Below are positions 11,600 through 21,019 of a stretch of 34,106 nucleotides of DNA, in pieces. The stretch lies in the IMG/VR virus record IMGVR_UViG_3300032246_000095, positions 1 to 34,106 of that record; one strand, given 5' to 3'. The translations under genes and the position numbers were made by a program. The notes under the pieces are model-generated. The model ran no database searches, was not told the origin of the DNA, and saw only the letters and a list, made by a program, of their open reading frames with translations. The first letter of the stretch is position 1, and every line of letters starts with the position of its first letter. This stretch comes from a virus.

Positions 11600-12863
11600 T
11601 GTCCAAGACGCAATAGCAAGGGCAGAATTCCCAATCAAGCTAGAAGGCTTGTTTAAGAAAAGCCGTTACAAAGTCTTACACGGCGGCAGGGGTGGAGCAA
11701 AGAGTTGGGGCATAGCTAGGGCGCTTTTAATCTTAGGGGCAAAAAACCCCATCCGCATTCTGTGCGCCCGAGAGTTCATGACTTCCATGCGGGATTCGGT
11801 ACACAAGCTGTTGTGTGACCAAATCGAAAGCCTGGGACTGCTCAACTTCTACGAAATCACCCAAGCCAGCATTAGGGGCAAGAACGGAACAGAGTTTGCG
11901 TTTGTTGGCCTTAAGAACAACGTAGCCAACGTCAAATCTTATGAGGGCATAGACATTTGTTGGGTTGAAGAAGCCCAAACAGTTAGCCGTCTGAGTTGGA
12001 ACGTCCTAATCCCAACCATCCGTAAGGCAGGTTCAGAGATATGGGTGAGCTTCAATCCCGAGCTAGAAACGGATGAAACCTACCAGCGGTTTGTAGCCAA
12101 TCCCCCTGAAGATTGCATTTCAATGCGGGTGAACTGGTACGACAATCCGTGGTTTCCCGAAACCCTGCGGATGGAAAAGGATGCCCTAAAAGCAAGGGAT
12201 GAGGAAGCCTACAACCAGGTTTGGGAAGGGTTGTGCAGACAGACGGTGGACGGGGCTATCTTTGCCAAAGAAATGCAGCAGGCAGAAAAGGATGGGCGCA
12301 TCACCAAAGTGCCTTATGACGCTACCAAGCCTGTCCATGCCGTATTTGACTTAGGTTGGTCTGACAGCACCGCCATTTGGTTTCTGCAGTTTGTGGGCAT
12401 GGAAACTCGCCTGATTCGGTACATAGAAGACAGCCAAAAGACCATCAGCTTCTACCTGGCCACCATGCAAACCTTTGGCTATGTGTACGAAACCATTTGG
12501 CTACCCCATGACGCTGAGAACAAAACCCTAGCGGCGGCAGGGCGCAGCATTGACGACATTGTTAGGGCGGCAGGCTTTAAAACCAACATCTTGCCTAGAG
12601 TGCCAATCCTAGACTCCATCAACGCTGCTAGGACGATATTCCCTAACTGCTGGTTTGACCGTGAACACGCTGCCGATGGCTTGGCCTGTCTGCGGCACTA
12701 TCGGTATGACGTTGACCCCGACACCAAGCAATTCAGCCGCAACCCCCTACATGATCATTACTCACACGGTGCTGACGCATTTAGGTACATTGCGCTTATG
12801 ATTAAAGAACCTGTTAAACGCAAAAAACAGCAAGTAGCAACCGCTGGCTCATGGATGGGATAA
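11592..12863 (+). CDS. terL: Terminase large subunit (Terminase_3/PBSX type)
   Basis: 423 aa. ATPase and nuclease that pumps DNA into the prohead and cuts it. Walker A GGRGGAKS (residues 31-38), Walker B ICWVEEAQ (about 122-129), coupling motif near VSFNPE, then an RNase H-like nuclease with FDLGWSDSTA (about 253), DAENK, and HGADAFRY near the end as the acidic triad. Shorter than P22 gp2 (499 aa), but a usual length for this family. This type is associated with headful packaging, which fits a circularly permuted genome without cohesive ends. Confidence 0.95.
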   Translation: MSDVQDAIARAEFPIKLEGLFKKSRYKVLHGGRGGAKSWGIARALLILGAKNPIRILCAREFMTSMRDSVHKLLCDQIESLGLLNFYEITQASIRGKNGTEFAFVGLKNNVANVKSYEGIDICWVEEAQTVSRLSWNVLIPTIRKAGSEIWVSFNPELETDETYQRFVANPPEDCISMRVNWYDNPWFPETLRMEKDALKARDEEAYNQVWEGLCRQTVDGAIFAKEMQQAEKDGRITKVPYDATKPVHAVFDLGWSDSTAIWFLQFVGMETRLIRYIEDSQKTISFYLATMQTFGYVYETIWLPHDAENKTLAAAGRSIDDIVRAAGFKTNILPRVPILDSINAARTIFPNCWFDREHAADGLACLRHYRYDVDPDTKQFSRNPLHDHYSHGADAFRYIALMIKEPVKRKKQQVATAGSWMG

Positions 12864-12866
12864 AAC

Positions 12867-14990
12867 ATGGCATACCAAGACACAAACAACGACAAAATCA
12901 CCGAAGCCATCAAGTTTTGGCGCTTGGTGAATGATTCTGACTCTACTAACCGAGCCGAAGCCCTGCAAGACGTTAGGTTTGCAGCAGGCGACCAATGGCC
13001 CGTAGAGATTCAAAACAGCCGTAACCTTGAATCACGTCCATGCCTGACCATCAACAAGATTGATGCCTACATCCGTCAGGTAACCAACCAGCAGCGGATG
13101 CAGCGCCCCCGCATCAAAGTTCACCCTGTGAATAATCTGGCTGATTACAAAATCGCCCAAGTTATTGAAGGCATCACCCGCCATATTGAAACAAATAGCA
13201 ACGCAGACACCGCTTATGACACCGCCTTTGACTATGCGGTAAGGATGGGTTGGGGTTATTGGCGTGTCAACTACAAATACGTTAGCGAAGACAGCTTTGA
13301 CCAAGAAATCTACATAGACGCTATTGACAATCCGTTTACCGTTTACTTTGACCCTAACAGCGTCCGACCTGATGGCTCTGATGCCGAGCGATGCCTAATC
13401 ACTACGGTTTTGGACAAGAAGATATTTAGGGAAATGTACCCAGGCGCTGACGATGGGGCTAACTTCCAACAACGCAGTACGGGTGACGACACCGCTTCTT
13501 GGGTAACCAAGGAAGACATACGCCTTGCTGAATACTTCTACATCGAGCGTGAAAAGGCTAGATTGTTTCTATTGAGCGATGGCACAAGTGCATTTGCCGA
13601 TTCCGACAGCTTTTTTGAGCGTGTAGAAGCCGCAGGGCTAACCGTTGTGGATGAGCGTGACTCATTCCGTAAGGCCGTGAAGTGGTGCAAGATGACCGCT
13701 ATGGAAGTCTTGGAGGAAAAGACCTGGGCAGGCAAATACATTCCTATTGTGCCTTGCTATGGCGCACAGGTCATTGTGGACGACAAACGCAAGAAGTACG
13801 GTTTAGTGCGGTTTGCCAAAGACCCGCAGCGGATGTACAACTTTTGGCGCACATCCATGACCGAATCCGTGGCATTGGCTCCAAAAGCCAAATGGCTGCT
13901 TGCAGAAGGTCAGGATGAGGGTCATGAAAACGAATGGGCAATGGCAAACATCAAGTCTATGCCTGTGCTGCGTTACAAGCAAAAAGACATTGAGGGTCAG
14001 CCTGCCCCTGCGCCACAACGGTTGCAACCCGAGCCGCCACCCGCAGGCATCATGGAAGCCGCTGGCGCTATCTCTGCCGACCTACAGATGGTGTTGGGCA
14101 TCCTAGACCCTAACCAACTGCCAAGCGGCAACATATCGGGCAAGGCATTGATGGGGCAACAAAACCAAGTTGACCTGTCTAACTTCCATTTCTACGACAA
14201 CATGACCCGTTCCATTAAACACACGGGCAAAATCATCCTAGACCTAATTCCTAAAATCTACGACACCCAACGTGTCATGCGGATTATTGGTTCAGATGGT
14301 CAACCTGACATGACAGTTATTAATGAGCGTAGCGCAATTGGTGAGGTCTTGAATGATGTGACCGTAGGCGAATACGATGTAGTGATGGACACAGGCCCAG
14401 GCTTCCAATCTAGACGACAACAAGCAGTAGAAGCCATGATGCCCCTGCTTACAGGCAATGCCGAGCTATTCAATATTGCGGGTGACCTAGTATTTAGGAA
14501 CATGGATTTCCCTGGCGCAGACGTGATTGCTGACCGCCTAGCCGCCTTGAACCCAATGGCGCAGATTGATGAAAAATCCGATATACCGCCTGAAATTCAG
14601 ATGAAATTGGCTCAATCCCAAAAGATGATTGAGGAACTTCAACAGCAGTTACAGGCTGCAGGGTTGGAGATTAACAACCGTATGCAAGTGGCGCAGATCA
14701 AAGAGGAAGGCGCTACCAAGCGCAAACTCATGGATGTGACCGCAAAAGCGCACAACACCGAAACAATGGCAGAGGTTCGGGTTAATGACCAAAACACCCG
14801 CAGCGTTACAAGCCAAAACAAGACTGAGATTGATGCGTTGGTCAAAATGCTTATTGCAAGAATGCCGCCTGACCAATTGCTTGCTGAGATTGAACGTTTG
14901 AATGCGGAGCAGTTTGGATTTGCCCAAGTTGCAGCACAAGATATTAGCCAAGGCGCAAGCCCATTTGTGCAGCAAGAAAATTTAATGTAA
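12867..14990 (+). CDS. Portal protein (P22 gp1 family)
   Basis: 707 aa, against 725 in P22. Dodecameric ring at the packaging vertex. Recognisable stretches: KFWRLVNDSDSTNRAEALQD, FAAGDQWPVEIQ, RPCLTINKIDAYIRQVTNQQ (family N-terminus), the WGYWRVNYKY strand, and SGKALMGQQNQVDLSNFHFY. The C-terminal 120 residues are a long Gln- and Glu-rich helix, corresponding to the barrel that extends into the P22 head. Starts 3 bases after the terminase stop. Confidence 0.95.
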   Translation: MAYQDTNNDKITEAIKFWRLVNDSDSTNRAEALQDVRFAAGDQWPVEIQNSRNLESRPCLTINKIDAYIRQVTNQQRMQRPRIKVHPVNNLADYKIAQVIEGITRHIETNSNADTAYDTAFDYAVRMGWGYWRVNYKYVSEDSFDQEIYIDAIDNPFTVYFDPNSVRPDGSDAERCLITTVLDKKIFREMYPGADDGANFQQRSTGDDTASWVTKEDIRLAEYFYIEREKARLFLLSDGTSAFADSDSFFERVEAAGLTVVDERDSFRKAVKWCKMTAMEVLEEKTWAGKYIPIVPCYGAQVIVDDKRKKYGLVRFAKDPQRMYNFWRTSMTESVALAPKAKWLLAEGQDEGHENEWAMANIKSMPVLRYKQKDIEGQPAPAPQRLQPEPPPAGIMEAAGAISADLQMVLGILDPNQLPSGNISGKALMGQQNQVDLSNFHFYDNMTRSIKHTGKIILDLIPKIYDTQRVMRIIGSDGQPDMTVINERSAIGEVLNDVTVGEYDVVMDTGPGFQSRRQQAVEAMMPLLTGNAELFNIAGDLVFRNMDFPGADVIADRLAALNPMAQIDEKSDIPPEIQMKLAQSQKMIEELQQQLQAAGLEINNRMQVAQIKEEGATKRKLMDVTAKAHNTETMAEVRVNDQNTRSVTSQNKTEIDALVKMLIARMPPDQLLAEIERLNAEQFGFAQVAAQDISQGASPFVQQENLM

Positions 14991-15004
14991 TATGTAAACA
15001 CCTA

Positions 15005-15021
15005 CCCGTGGGTTACACGGG
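15005..15021 (+). promoter_or_regulatory. Hairpin in the leader of the scaffold gene
   Basis: CCCGTG, loop GGTTA, CACGGG, with flanking bases able to extend it. It lies in the 53-base gap between portal and scaffold, 22 bases before the scaffold ATG, with the GAGG ribosome site between. No T tract follows, so it is not a standard terminator; a processing or translation-control role is possible. Confidence 0.5.
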
Positions 15022-15043
15022 GTTAATTCTTTGAGGTAACTCA

Positions 15044-15940
15044 ATGTCGGAAGTTGCAGAAAGACTTGCTGCCAATGTGGTGACAAGTGAAAATTTAGCT
15101 GAGTTCAATGCTAAAAAAATGGGTTTAGCTGATAGAGCGCCTGCCGAGGCTGTAGTTGAGAATGCTCCTACAGAGCCGACAGAAACGTCAAATCAGAGTG
15201 AGCCGAAAGCTGAGAGTGAAGCGACAGCAACAGAGGAAAAAAAGAATCCTAAGTTGGAAAAGCGGTTTTCAGATATTACCAAGCAACGCGAAGAAGCTAG
15301 GGCAGAAGCCAAGCGGGAACGGGAAGCAAGGGAATCTTTGGAAGCACGGTTAAGGGAACTTGAATCTAAGGCACAACCAAAAGCGCCTGAAGCTGCAGAG
15401 GAACCTAAACCTGAACAGTTTAGCGATATGTACGAATATGCGAAAGCATTGACGGACTATCGGGTAGAGCAGAGGTTACAAGAGGAAAAGGTTAAGGAAT
15501 CTCAGGCAAAAGCTGAAGCGGAGCGCCAAAAAGTGATCAACACTTGGTCAGACCGTGTTAAAGCAGCCAAGTCTGAAATGCCTGATTTTGAAGACATGGT
15601 GGGGTCTGCTGACGTTGTTGTGAGCAACGAAGTGCGTGACGCTATCTTTGAATCAGAAGTTGGGCCAAGAATCCTGTACCACCTTGCGGAAAACCCTGAA
15701 ATTGCCGAAAAACTGCAAGGTATGACCGTAACAAGTGCTTTAAGAGCTATTGGGAAACTTGAGGCGCAGTTTGAAAAGACTGAGGCCAAACCTGTTGTTG
15801 GTAGAAGTAAAGCGCCAGCGCCGATAAACCCAATCAAATCGGCTGCTAACGGACGCGATGTAAACCTGACTGCCGATGGGCAATTTCATGGTTCATATCA
15901 GTCTTGGAAAGCAGCACGTTTGGCAGGGCGAATCCGCTAA
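15044..15940 (+). CDS. Scaffolding protein (P22 gp8-like)
   Basis: 298 aa, against 303 in P22. Highly charged and helical, rich in Glu, Ala and Lys (long stretch about 50-180), with no catalytic motif. The C-terminus has the basic, compact segment expected to bind coat (KSAANGRDVNLTADGQFHGS and YQSWKAARLAGRIR). The place between portal and coat is the P22 order. It directs prohead assembly and leaves the head before DNA enters. Confidence 0.88.
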   Translation: MSEVAERLAANVVTSENLAEFNAKKMGLADRAPAEAVVENAPTEPTETSNQSEPKAESEATATEEKKNPKLEKRFSDITKQREEARAEAKREREARESLEARLRELESKAQPKAPEAAEEPKPEQFSDMYEYAKALTDYRVEQRLQEEKVKESQAKAEAERQKVINTWSDRVKAAKSEMPDFEDMVGSADVVVSNEVRDAIFESEVGPRILYHLAENPEIAEKLQGMTVTSALRAIGKLEAQFEKTEAKPVVGRSKAPAPINPIKSAANGRDVNLTADGQFHGSYQSWKAARLAGRIR

Positions 15941-15964
15941 AACCATTTTTTATAAGGAATTGAT

Positions 15965-17212
15965 ATGAGTAATCAGCTTTTGACGATTTCAATGATCACA
16001 AATGAAGCTTTGATGGTCTTGGAAAACGAATTGACTTTCTCTAGCGAAGTCGAGCGTAACTATGACGACCAGTTCGCTGTGTCAGGTGCAAAAATCGGTA
16101 ACACCCTGAACGTTCGCCGTCCAGGTCGTTTTATCGGTACTACAGGCCCCGCTTTGAACGTTGAAGACTTCAACGAGACTAGCGTACCTGTTACCTTGTC
16201 CACACAGTTCCACGTTGACACCCAATTCACTAGCCAAGACTTGGCTTTGTCTTTGGATATGTTCTCTGACCGTGTTCTGAAGCCTGCTGTTGCCGCCGTA
16301 GCCAACAAGATTGACTTTGACGGTTTGACCATGGCCAAGAACAGCACCGCCAACATCGTTGGTACTGCTGGCACACCCCCCACATCCTTGCTGACCTACC
16401 TGACCGCAGGCGCTTACTTGGATGCTGAAGGCGCACCCCGTGATGGCCGCCGTTCATGTATCGTTGAGCCCTTCACAGGCGCAACCATTGTGGACAGCCT
16501 GAAAGGTTTGTTTGTTCCATCCGATGTGATTGGCAAGCAATACCAAAAAGGCATGATGGGCCGTGACTCTGCTGGCATGAACTGGAAGATGGATCAGAAC
16601 GTTGTGAACCAAACATTCGGTTCCTACGCTACTGCCACCCTGTCTTGCAACACTTCCACAGGCACAGGTTTCCTGTCCACAGGTTGGGCGCAAACTTCCA
16701 CTATCGCATTGACCGCAGCTACAGCTACCGCTGGCCTGCAAGTTGGCGATGTGATTCAGATTGCTGGCATCTACGCTGTCAACCCACAGAACCGTTCTGC
16801 TTATGGTTCAGGCAAGCTGCGTAACTTTGTTGTGACTCAAGCCACCACCGTGGCCACATCAGGCACAACTTCCGTTACCGTTAGCCCTGCCGTTATCACA
16901 GGCGGTCAGTTCCAAAACGTGACCGTGACCAGCACCAGCAGCACCGCTGTAGTGACCCCGTTCAACAACACAGGTACTGTTAGCCCACAGAACATCGTGA
17001 TGCACAAAAATGCTTTCACTTTGGCTACTGCTGACTTGGAACTGCCTGATGGCGTGGTATTCGCAGGTCGTGCTTCCGATAAGGAACTTGGTCTGTCCAT
17101 GCGTGTTGTGCGTCAGTACACCATCAACAACGACTCCATTCCTACCCGTGTGGACGTTCTGTATGGTTGGGCGCCCCTGTATCCTGAACTTGCCTGCCGT
17201 GTTGCAGCTTAA
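15965..17212 (+). CDS. Major coat protein (P22 gp5 family)
   Basis: 415 aa, against 430 in P22. HK97-type fold. N-terminus ITNEALMVLENELTFSSEVE, then GNTLNVRRPGRFIGTTG and FTSQDLALSLDMFSDRVLKP, which are family landmarks. The Thr- and Val-rich stretch at about 240-335 fits the inserted telokin-like domain of P22 coat. Good AAGGA ribosome site 24 bases after the scaffold stop. Confidence 0.93.
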   Translation: MSNQLLTISMITNEALMVLENELTFSSEVERNYDDQFAVSGAKIGNTLNVRRPGRFIGTTGPALNVEDFNETSVPVTLSTQFHVDTQFTSQDLALSLDMFSDRVLKPAVAAVANKIDFDGLTMAKNSTANIVGTAGTPPTSLLTYLTAGAYLDAEGAPRDGRRSCIVEPFTGATIVDSLKGLFVPSDVIGKQYQKGMMGRDSAGMNWKMDQNVVNQTFGSYATATLSCNTSTGTGFLSTGWAQTSTIALTAATATAGLQVGDVIQIAGIYAVNPQNRSAYGSGKLRNFVVTQATTVATSGTTSVTVSPAVITGGQFQNVTVTSTSSTAVVTPFNNTGTVSPQNIVMHKNAFTLATADLELPDGVVFAGRASDKELGLSMRVVRQYTINNDSIPTRVDVLYGWAPLYPELACRVAA

Positions 17213-17237
17213 TCATTAACATTTAGGAGTAACTATC

Positions 17238-17660
17238 ATGGCAAATCCAGGCGCAGCAACCACCGTAACCAATCACCCAAGTAATTTGGCAACCAATCAA
17301 GCCTTGCGCTTGATCGCCTCTGCACAAGGTGTGAACATGAACCTAGTAGCCGACACCGTTGCACCCATTTTGGTTGCAGGTAACGTCAGCGTACAAAGCA
17401 TTATTGTTGCCAACGCAAGCACCAGCTTGACCACCGCACAATTGGCTGTGTACACAGGCCCAGGCGCAACAGGTACAGCCGTTAAATCTGCATATGCATT
17501 GTCGGGCAATAGCTCGACTACCGCAGTTGTGGTGACAGCGGCAACTTCTACCAACTCGATTACAAGCACACCCTTGTATATTCGCAACACTACCGTTCAA
17601 GGCGCAGCAGCTACCGCTGATGTGTTCATCTACGGTTACGACCTGACTTTCCTGCCCTAA
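17238..17660 (+). CDS. Small beta-rich virion protein after the coat (decoration candidate)
   Basis: 140 aa, Ala-, Thr- and Val-rich with regular strands (LVADTVAPILVAGNVSVQSI, AQLAVYTGPGATGTAVKSAY, AADVFIYGYDLTFLP). AGGAG ribosome site. It lies directly behind coat and before a terminator, so it is probably made in high amount. A head decoration or head-completion role is the natural guess; no family match that I can name. Confidence 0.6.
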   Translation: MANPGAATTVTNHPSNLATNQALRLIASAQGVNMNLVADTVAPILVAGNVSVQSIIVANASTSLTTAQLAVYTGPGATGTAVKSAYALSGNSSTTAVVVTAATSTNSITSTPLYIRNTTVQGAAATADVFIYGYDLTFLP

Positions 17661-17680
17661 TCAGGCATGAAATAACTAGG

Positions 17681-17715
17681 AAGGCCATCCTCAAAAGGGA
17701 TGGCTTTTCTTTTTT
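17681..17715 (+). terminator. Rho-independent terminator after the coat operon
   Basis: AAGGCCATCC pairs with GGATGGCTTT (10 base pairs including one G:T) around a 7-base loop, followed by TTTTCTTTTTT. Confidence 0.88.
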
Positions 17716-17722
17716 GTAAGTC

Positions 17723-17728
17723 TATAAT
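17723..17728 (+). promoter_or_regulatory. -10 box of a promoter for the fibre cluster
   Basis: TATAAT, 8 bases after the terminator T tract; predicted start near 17735, ribosome site AAAGGGA at 17740-17746, ATG at 17751. The -35 region (around 17700-17706) falls in the terminator stem and is poor (TGGCTT), so the promoter may need an activator. This repeats the terminator-then-promoter arrangement at 7714-7748. Confidence 0.5.
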
Positions 17729-17750
17729 TTGACGACTGAAAGGGATAGTC

Positions 17751-18014
17751 ATGTCCAATTACGCACAAATTTCTGCAACTTCTTTGGTGAAAAACCAACC
17801 TGGCAAGCTAAAAGGCATTTTTGTCAGCACAGTTACCAGCAGCCCCACCATCACCATTTACGATGCCCAAACTGCTGATACAAGCGTCAAAATCATTGAC
17901 ACGTTCACCATGACTGCGGCAACAAACCTGATTTTTTTTGATGGGATTAACTGCGAAAACGGCCTGTATGTCGTGATTAGCGGAACTGCAAGCCTGACCG
18001 TTTACTTTGAGTAA
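17751..18014 (+). CDS. Small beta-rich virion protein (fibre cluster start)
   Basis: 87 aa: LVKNQPGKLKGIFVSTVTSS, PTITIYDAQTADTSVKIIDT and ATNLIFFDGINCENGLYVVI. A compact beta-sandwich is likely. Similar small proteins often precede fibre genes in freshwater phages. It is the first gene after a strong terminator and a new -10 box. Confidence 0.6.
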   Translation: MSNYAQISATSLVKNQPGKLKGIFVSTVTSSPTITIYDAQTADTSVKIIDTFTMTAATNLIFFDGINCENGLYVVISGTASLTVYFE

Positions 18015-18017
18015 ACC

Positions 18018-20078
18018 ATGACCACAGCGGTCACGCAGACCATCAATTTTGTTCCTGTGCAGGGCGTTTTTGCGCCCGAGCCTACCTATGCCCTGCAATA
18101 CTTTGTCGGGCCTGCGGGTACGCCTTTCTATGGCCCTGCAAACGCATCGTTTACCAACATCAGCACGGTAACAGGAACAATCACCACAACCCCTGTTGGC
18201 GACACCGACATTGCCAACAAAGCCTATGTGGATTCCGTAGCCCAAGGCTTGGACATCAAGGCATCGTGCGTGTATTCCACTACAGGCAACATCACGTTGT
18301 CAGGTCTTGGAACTCAGGCAGGGGGTGATTGGCCTAGCACATTAACCGCAGGCGATAGGGTTTTGGTAAAAAACCAAAGTTCCAGTCAGTTTAACGGTAT
18401 CTATGTGGCGGCGGCAGGGACTTGGGCTAGGTCTGCAGACATGAATGTGTGGGCAGAAGTGCCATCCGCATTCACGTTTATCCAAACAGGCACAACGTTG
18501 GCTGACACGGGTTGGGTGTGTACCGCCAACAAAGGCGGCACAATTGATGTGACCGCTATGCCGTGGTCGCAGTTCAGCGGTGCGGGGTCTTATCTTGCAG
18601 GCACAGGGTTAACCCTAACAGGCAATACATTTAGCATTACCAACACAGGCGTTACCGCAACGGCCTATGGGTCTGCATCGAATGTTGGCACGTTTACCGT
18701 TAACGCACAGGGTCAAATCACCACCGCTGCTAACGTCAGCATAGCGATTGCAGCTAGCCAAATCACCAGCGGCACGATTGACACAGCCCGTATATCGGGA
18801 AGCTATACAGGCATTACGGGTCTTGGCACGTTGACAGGTTTAACTGTAACTAACCCAATATCAGGGTCGATTACAGGCAATGCAGCTACGGCAACATCTG
18901 CAACAAATCTTGCAGGGGGAACGGTTGGTGCAATTCCCTATCAAACTGGCTCTAGCGCAACAACATTTTTGAGTGCTGGAGCAAATGGGCAAGTTTTAAC
19001 GTTGGCGGGTGGTATTCCCTCATGGGCAACACCGACCACAGGAACGGTCACATCAGTAGCCCAAACATTTACGGGCGGCATCATTTCTGTTGGCGGCTCA
19101 CCCATCACCACAAATGGCACTTTGGCGTTGACGGTGGCAGGTACAAGTGGCGGCATACCTTATTTCACAAGTACATCTGCCTGGGCATCATCTGCGCTTT
19201 TGGCGGCAAATGCTTTGATGGTTGGCGGCGGGGCTGGTGTAGCGCCTAGCACGGTCACAACAGGCACGGGGGTAGTTACAGCCCTTGGTGTAAATACAGG
19301 CTCTGCTGGCGCTTTTGTGGTGAATGGCGGGGCGTTGGGTACTCCATCAAGCGGCACGGTCACTAACCTGACGGGTACAGCCGCAATTAACATTACAGGC
19401 ACGGCTAGTAATTTGGCAGCCGGTGCGGCGGCTTCTATTCCATACCAATCCGCAGCGGGAACTACAGCGTTTTTAGCGTCTAGCGCAGGGGATGCCAACA
19501 AAGTTCTGCAATCTAACGGCACAAGTGCGCCAAGTTGGGTAACTCCCACCGCCTATGCCACGGTTACAGACGACACCACCACCAATGCGGTGCGGTATCC
19601 CTTGTTTGCAAACCAAACAACGGGCAATCTGACCACAAATTACGTCAGTTCCACAAAATATAACTTCAACCCAAGCACAGGATTGTTGACCGCAACAGGG
19701 TTTAGCGGGTCGGGTGCTAACCTAACAAGCCTGCCTGCGGGTCAGTTATCAGGCACTATTCCTAGTGGCGTATTGGGCAATTCAAGCCTTTACATAGGCA
19801 CAACTTCTATTGCCCTAAATAGATCAAGCGCCAGCCAATCCCTGACAGGCGTGAACATTGACGGGTCAGCAGGGTCTGCGACTACAGCAACAACTGCTAC
19901 CAATGCAACCAACGTGGCAATTACGGATGACACCAGCACGGCAACCGATATGTATCCTACTTGGGTGACTACCACCACAGGAAATTTGCCAATGAAGGTA
20001 TCATCCACTAAACTCAAATTTAATCCATCCACAGGCGTTTTGACCGTAATAGGTGGAACAGGCGGGGGCACATTCTGA
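18018..20078 (+). CDS. Large repetitive tail fibre protein
   Basis: 686 aa, extremely rich in Thr, Gly, Ser and Ala. Residues 70-200 (NKAYVDSVAQGLDIKASC, VLVKNQSSSQFNGIYVAA) are a conserved fibre module. The middle contains repeated triangular-fibre motifs (GTxGGIPYxTSxSAxAxS, GGALGTPSSGTVTNLTGTA). Near the C-terminus two copies of an approximately 50-residue repeat appear: DDTTTNAVRYPLF with VSSTKYNFNPSTGLLTATGF, and DDTSTATDMYPTW with VSSTKLKFNPSTGVLTVIGG. It ends GGTGGGTF. There is no visible chaperone domain. Probably a trimeric fibre shaft. Confidence 0.8.
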   Translation: MTTAVTQTINFVPVQGVFAPEPTYALQYFVGPAGTPFYGPANASFTNISTVTGTITTTPVGDTDIANKAYVDSVAQGLDIKASCVYSTTGNITLSGLGTQAGGDWPSTLTAGDRVLVKNQSSSQFNGIYVAAAGTWARSADMNVWAEVPSAFTFIQTGTTLADTGWVCTANKGGTIDVTAMPWSQFSGAGSYLAGTGLTLTGNTFSITNTGVTATAYGSASNVGTFTVNAQGQITTAANVSIAIAASQITSGTIDTARISGSYTGITGLGTLTGLTVTNPISGSITGNAATATSATNLAGGTVGAIPYQTGSSATTFLSAGANGQVLTLAGGIPSWATPTTGTVTSVAQTFTGGIISVGGSPITTNGTLALTVAGTSGGIPYFTSTSAWASSALLAANALMVGGGAGVAPSTVTTGTGVVTALGVNTGSAGAFVVNGGALGTPSSGTVTNLTGTAAINITGTASNLAAGAAASIPYQSAAGTTAFLASSAGDANKVLQSNGTSAPSWVTPTAYATVTDDTTTNAVRYPLFANQTTGNLTTNYVSSTKYNFNPSTGLLTATGFSGSGANLTSLPAGQLSGTIPSGVLGNSSLYIGTTSIALNRSSASQSLTGVNIDGSAGSATTATTATNATNVAITDDTSTATDMYPTWVTTTTGNLPMKVSSTKLKFNPSTGVLTVIGGTGGGTF

Positions 20079-20350
20079 TGTGGAAAATTTTAGAAATTGA
20101 AGCTGATGCCGACCTAATTACAGGCGCAAGGTATTTTTGCGTCAGGAACAATGTGGAAACTGAAGGATGGTGGCGTTTTGCTGAACCCAAGCTGACCGTT
20201 CCATTTGCAGATGTGACCGAGGAAATGGTCATTGGTTGGGTAACAAAAGACATTGGCGCACAGGTTGAGGCTCGATTAGATGAGCAGGCCGTAACAAAAC
20301 CCAAAACCGTAGCGCCTTGGTTGCCCCAAACATTTACACCGAGCATATAA
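20078..20350 (+). CDS. Conserved small protein of the fibre cluster
   Basis: 90 aa. WKILEIEADADLITGARYFC, VETEGWWRFAEPKLTVPFAD and VTEEMVIGWVTKDIG, ending APWLPQTFTPSI. The TGARYxxxxxNVxTEGxWxF ... VxPWLPQTF pattern is familiar from phage fibre loci, where such proteins may help fibre assembly or act as an adaptor. TGATG overlap with the large fibre gene. Confidence 0.65.
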   Translation: MWKILEIEADADLITGARYFCVRNNVETEGWWRFAEPKLTVPFADVTEEMVIGWVTKDIGAQVEARLDEQAVTKPKTVAPWLPQTFTPSI

Positions 20351-21016
20351 ATGGCAGCAACAGGCTTTACGCCAATACAACTTTACAGCACTAGCACAGC
20401 GGCTGCTGTGCCACTAGCTGCAAACCTAACCAATAGCACATTGGGGTCTGAGCTTGCCATTAACATTACCGATGGCAAATTGTTCTATAAAGACAACGCC
20501 AACGCCATTCAAGTCATTGGTTGGAAAACCGTCCCTTACACGGCAGGCGGTACAGGGCTAACTGCAGCCCCTACAAGCGGTCAATTGCTCATAGGAAATG
20601 GGTCAGGCTACACATTAGCTACTTTGACTGCGGGTTCAGGTATTACTGTTACCAACGCATCAGGCTCAATTACGGTAGCAAGAAGCGGCGGCTCTTTTAG
20701 TAGCGCACCCGTTACAGCCACAAGCAACTACACCGTAGTGACAACAGACAGTTGGATTATCAACAACAAGACAGGCTCAAGCCTTACCGTGACTTTGCCA
20801 AGCGCAAGCACCAACACAGGGCGTGAACTGCGTTTCCAAAACTACCAGGCTTACACAGTTATTTCTGCATCAAGCAACGTAGTGCCACAAGGCGGCGGCG
20901 CAGCAGGTACGGCAATGCTGTCTGCAAGTGTTGGCGATGCAATGACTTTGGTTTCCGATGGCACAAATTGGGTCATGATGGAGTACATTTCTTACAACAA
21001 CTTGCTATTGGAATAA
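20351..21016 (+). CDS. Tail fibre protein (short, Thr- and Ser-rich)
   Basis: 221 aa. N-terminus AATGFTPIQLYSTSTAAAVP and ELAINITDGKLFYKDNANA, then a Gly- and Thr-rich spacer, then a domain (TSNYTVVTTDSWIINNKTGS, LTVTLPSASTNTGRELRFQN) found at the end of phage fibres. GxDGKLFYKDxxGxV is a common fibre start. It begins at the stop of the preceding gene. Confidence 0.75.
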   Translation: MAATGFTPIQLYSTSTAAAVPLAANLTNSTLGSELAINITDGKLFYKDNANAIQVIGWKTVPYTAGGTGLTAAPTSGQLLIGNGSGYTLATLTAGSGITVTNASGSITVARSGGSFSSAPVTATSNYTVVTTDSWIINNKTGSSLTVTLPSASTNTGRELRFQNYQAYTVISASSNVVPQGGGAAGTAMLSASVGDAMTLVSDGTNWVMMEYISYNNLLLE

Positions 21017-21019
21017 AAC

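Noticed and set aside
18941-20071. Several antisense open frames of 71-129 aa opposite the large fibre gene, rich in Val, Pro and Ala
   Set aside because: They mirror the Thr-, Gly- and Ala-rich repeats of the fibre gene; long antisense frames are expected from that codon bias.
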